Origin: Opisthocomus hoazin | Taxonomy: Eukaryota > Chordata > Aves > Opisthocomiformes > Opisthocomidae | Reading direction: 5' to 3' | DNA length: 64,000 nt | Assembly: GCF_030867145.1 (NCBI RefSeq) | Contig: NC_134418.1 | Location: 2,662,802 to 2,726,801 of the forward strand | Notes under the pieces: model-generated | Seen by the model: only the letters and a program-made list of their open reading frames with translations | The model's database searches: none | What the model was told of the DNA's origin: nothing | Shown here: positions 60,993 to 64,000 of the stretch, piece by piece | How positions within the stretch are numbered: the first letter of the stretch is position 1 | Layout: the number at the start of each line of letters is the position of its first letter | Position numbers and translations under genes: made by a program

Positions 60993-61219
60993 AGGAGGAA
61001 CACAGACAACGTTTGGCACCTCTGACAGGCAGACCACTGTTGTGCCAGGAGTGGTTGCAGGCAGCCACAATCAAGATGCCAAATATCCTGGAGTCACAAG
61101 AGAACCTGTGTAGCTCTTTCATGATCCAGCCTTTCAACCTCTGCTCAGAGCCTGCATTTTCCAGCCCATTCTGAGAAATTCTGCATTACAATTACAGCTA
61201 ACGCTACGGCATTGAACAA

Positions 61220-61531
61220 AATCATAGAGGCTGGAAGGGACCTCTGGAGATCATCTAGTCCAACCCCCATTCTCAGGCAGGGTCACCTACAGCCAGCTGC
61301 CCAGGACTGTGTCCAGCTGGGTTTTGAATATCTACAGGGATGGAGACTCCACAACCTCTGTGGGCAACCTGTGCCAATCCTCACTCACCTTCACAGTAAG
61401 AAAATGTTTTTCCTCTGTTTAGTGGAAGTCCTTGTGTTTTGGTCTCTGCTCATTGCCTCCAGGCCTGTCACTGGGCACCACTGGGAAGAATCAGTCTCTG
61501 TCTTCCGTACTCCCCCACAACAGGTATTTAT
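61220..61531 (-). mobile_element. CR1 LINE 3' fragment, minus strand
   Basis: It begins AAATCATAGAGGCTGGAAGGG at its 3' side and proceeds through CATCTAGTCCAACCCCCATT, CAGGGTCACCTACAGCCAGC and GAGACTCCACAACCTC. It ends near ACAGGTATTTAT, where the CR1 RNA would read the KYL segment. The octamer tail is reduced to a single degenerate unit and the body has many changes, so this is an old copy. It lies tail-to-tail with the 60.5-61.0 kb copy, 227 bases apart. Confidence 0.9.
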
Positions 61532-64000
61532 CTGAATGCACAACAAGGATGGATCCAAGCCCTGGGGCTCAGCTGAATTTCTCAGATCAGGAGTGTGTGA
61601 AAGCCACAGGACTGGTCTGGGGCTCAGGGGAGTTTGGGCTGTCCTTTCCCTGCCAGTGACTTGTTGTGTCCCCCGGGGAAGCCACCTCACTCTGTCATTT
61701 CCATGCCTGCCGTGTCTCTTTGCATTAAAAAAACCCACAGTCATGGATAAATGGCTCCTCCTTTTTATTATTTTAAAAAGGCTTTAGAGTCTACTCTTGA
61801 TGTAAAGAATTCCACTTCTGTTTAGCAATAAAATGGGCAAAATTTCAGCAATAGCCTCAGCTTGATGAGAAATGGGTGTTTTCTCGTGTTCCATAATGCA
61901 TGTTTTTTGTCCTGAGGTGCCCATGTGGTGCTAGGAAAAGAGAGAGGAGAAAAGGGGAGGATTTCCTTGTTGCATGAAATTGTGAGAGCTTGTGCATCAA
62001 GGCTGCTAAGGAAGAGAGGGCAACAGCATGATTCAGACATGCTTTTTGCAGATTCCAGCTGCATTTGCCACTGAGCCTGCTCTTGCAGTCACTGCTTAAA
62101 GACCCAGCTGGGGTAAGTTCAGGCTCTCATTTTGAAACTCACCCCAGATGCAATCTCAGAAACGTGGTGGTTTGGGTTATGTCCATGTAGCCTCATCCAG
62201 AACCTCTTCAAAAAGCTACTCCAGCTGCCTGTTGGTGGTCAGAGAGAAGGACCCAAGTGTTAGTCTGGGTAGGTGGGCATGAAGGACTTTTTTGTTCATG
62301 CTTAGCAGTCAGATGTTGGTACGGTAGCTCACTGATGCTTCTTTCCCCAGCTTTATTCTGGTTGGTATTGCTCTGGGATTGCTGCATTATGGGCACCAGG
62401 AAAGTTCCGCAGTCACCTGCTGTTGACTGAGATCCATTTAATGAGTTGCCAGAAAAACAAGTGTAAAGCCAGCCAAATCTCTATGGTGAGAATTAGGTAT
62501 GAGTGGTTTGTGACTGTGAACTGTGACTCAGACTACCCATGTCCTGATCTCAGCCTTCAAATTATCCTTTCAGTTAGGATGAGGGCTTTCTGCCTTGGTC
62601 TTGAAGACCTTCATGACAGGGATCAGCTCCCCCTATGCTTTAGAGAGAAGTGGTGACATGGAGTGGGAATATACAGCCTCCTGTGCTACAAAAAATCACA
62701 ATGCCACCACTGTTTGACCCAGAGTAAAATAACAGCGAAGCAAAGGAACTTGCCCAGGACTGTGCCCCCCCGTCTTCTTCAGAAGTGGGAACAACCCTGA
62801 GCATTCCCAGTTGTGTTTGATGCTTATCAACATGACAGCAGTTTTTTTAATGAGAAACTGAACCTTAATCCTCACTATCTAGATGGGCTCTTTTTTTGTT
62901 AAGTAGTTGTGAAACACTTGATCAGAAAAGTGTCTCTGAGCTTTAGAGGAGTGAGAAACCCCCACACACACTTTCACAGAAAGGTAGGGATGTGGACTCC
63001 CAAAGCAGACGCTGGTGTGAGACAGCGAGAACCCTCTGGGTACCTGCGTGTGTGACATCCAGACATCCTCCTGCATTCATAAAATTAGGGTCAATAACAC
63101 CATTACTGATGCTAACTACGGCAGCCCGATTTCCCAGAGTGCCAGCTGTAATAAAACAGCTCCCCAAATGTCAGGCTGAACATAAAGGATATTAGAAGCC
63201 TAATGGAGCACATTCGTACTTCTAATTGTGAGTAAAATATCAGCAAACGACTGAATACTTTGACAGGGTTGTTTAATAATTAGGCCAGGATGCAAGAGAT
63301 GAGATTCAGCTCGCTGCTGAAAATGAGGCAGGGCTTATGATGAGGGGAATAAAAAGAGCCTTTTTTGCAAAGGCAATTTGAGACAAAATGTTGGTAGAAG
63401 AGTGCTGTAGAAAATGTCACGGATATGGTCTCAGTGTGCATAGTCAACGGGAGGGCGAGTTTGTTGCACTGATTGCCCAAGGAGGAGACTGCCAGAACTA
63501 GATGTTGGTGAATAAGCGAAGTTTAAAGAGCAACTTTGTCGTGTTTGCTTTCATTTGGGTTTTTACATCAAAGACCTCATTTACACTCTCCTCCAAGCAA
63601 AAGGCTGAAAGGGGCAGAGCCATCCTGCTACCTGAGCAGCAAGAAAAGCCCCGCGGCTTTGAGCGAGAAACATGAAAGACCATCTTTGTGACCCTGCTTT
63701 GACTTTGACAGTCTCTGGAGATTCTCCCCATCTCTTGATTCCTGCACTCCTCTGAGTGATGCCATCCCTCTGTGTAGCTCCTGGAAACTCTCAGGGAGGT
63801 GTTTGGAGTTGCAGAGATATGGGAAGTTTTCCTTGTCCTACATGGGGACTTGGCACTTTGACCACCTCCTCTCACCGCTGTGTGGGAGAGACCACTACCT
63901 TTGCTGATTCCACCCTAGACTGTGTCCATCAACGGCACCGGGATGGGAAGAGTGTGGCCAGAAATGGCACAGAGGGTCTGCACAGGGCAAAGAGGGTGTT
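61532..64000. other. Non-coding sequence to the end of the window
   Basis: No recognised gene or repeat. An AT-rich block at about 63180-63300 with TAATTAGG- and TTGTTTAATAATTAGG-like cores looks like possible conserved regulatory DNA, but this cannot be tested here. Confidence 0.45.

Noticed and set aside
1-64000. Prokaryotic or phage features (operons, CRISPR arrays, insertion sequences, toxin systems)
   Set aside because: The window is repeat-bearing vertebrate DNA with CR1 LINEs, an LTR and a CpG island. There are no regularly spaced repeats or gene clusters.

Overview
The window looks like avian nuclear DNA. The main reason is at least ten truncated copies of the chicken repeat 1 (CR1) LINE. 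They are recognised by the C-terminal end of the CR1 reverse-transcriptase reading frame, the 3' motif 'ggttggaagggacctctgtgggtc', and the terminal 8-bp ATTCTGTG/ATTCTATG tails. There is also one solo LTR resembling avian ERVL-class elements. Exon density is very low, there are no bacterial-style gene arrays, and one sharp CpG island is present. The species cannot be named from the sequence alone.

Layout. 1-9.27 kb is unique non-coding sequence with one weak exon-like segment near 5.9 kb. 9.27-22.46 kb is a repeat-rich belt: CR1 minus at 9.27-10.03, an ERVL-like solo LTR at 15.4-16.0, CR1 minus at 16.9-17.4, CR1 plus at 19.0-19.6, a CR1-tail scrap at 20.0, and CR1 plus at 22.2-22.46. 22.5-32.4 kb is unique sequence with a few homopolymers, a GGAT run and a purine tract. 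32.47-33.84 kb is a strong CpG island containing the only convincing protein-coding piece, a 40-nt first coding exon (32964-33003) that starts a signal peptide (MRGILYFCTLILL...) and ends at a consensus GTGAGT donor in phase 1. A 21-nt phase-compatible microexon candidate lies at 34157-34177. The rest of the window (34.2-64 kb) is best read as the first long introns of this plus-strand gene. It holds scattered CR1 copies (45.1, 46.6, 53.3, 60.5 and 61.2 kb), two possible very old LINE remnants (39.9 and 43.1 kb), a GGAA microsatellite at 50.4 kb and some low-complexity tracts.

The gene is therefore probably a secreted or single-pass membrane protein with a CpG-island promoter and long 5' introns, the style of many vertebrate neuronal or adhesion genes. 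I do not recognise which gene it is. Almost all other open frames are chance frames: they lack splice context, domain signature or codon bias, or they are frames through CR1 or the GC-rich island. I found no tRNA, rRNA, CRISPR or complete mobile element, and no convincing new system. The most informative unusual features are the exon 1/microexon pair, the G-run/C-run architecture of the promoter, and an inverted pair of near-identical CR1 copies 1.6 kb apart.
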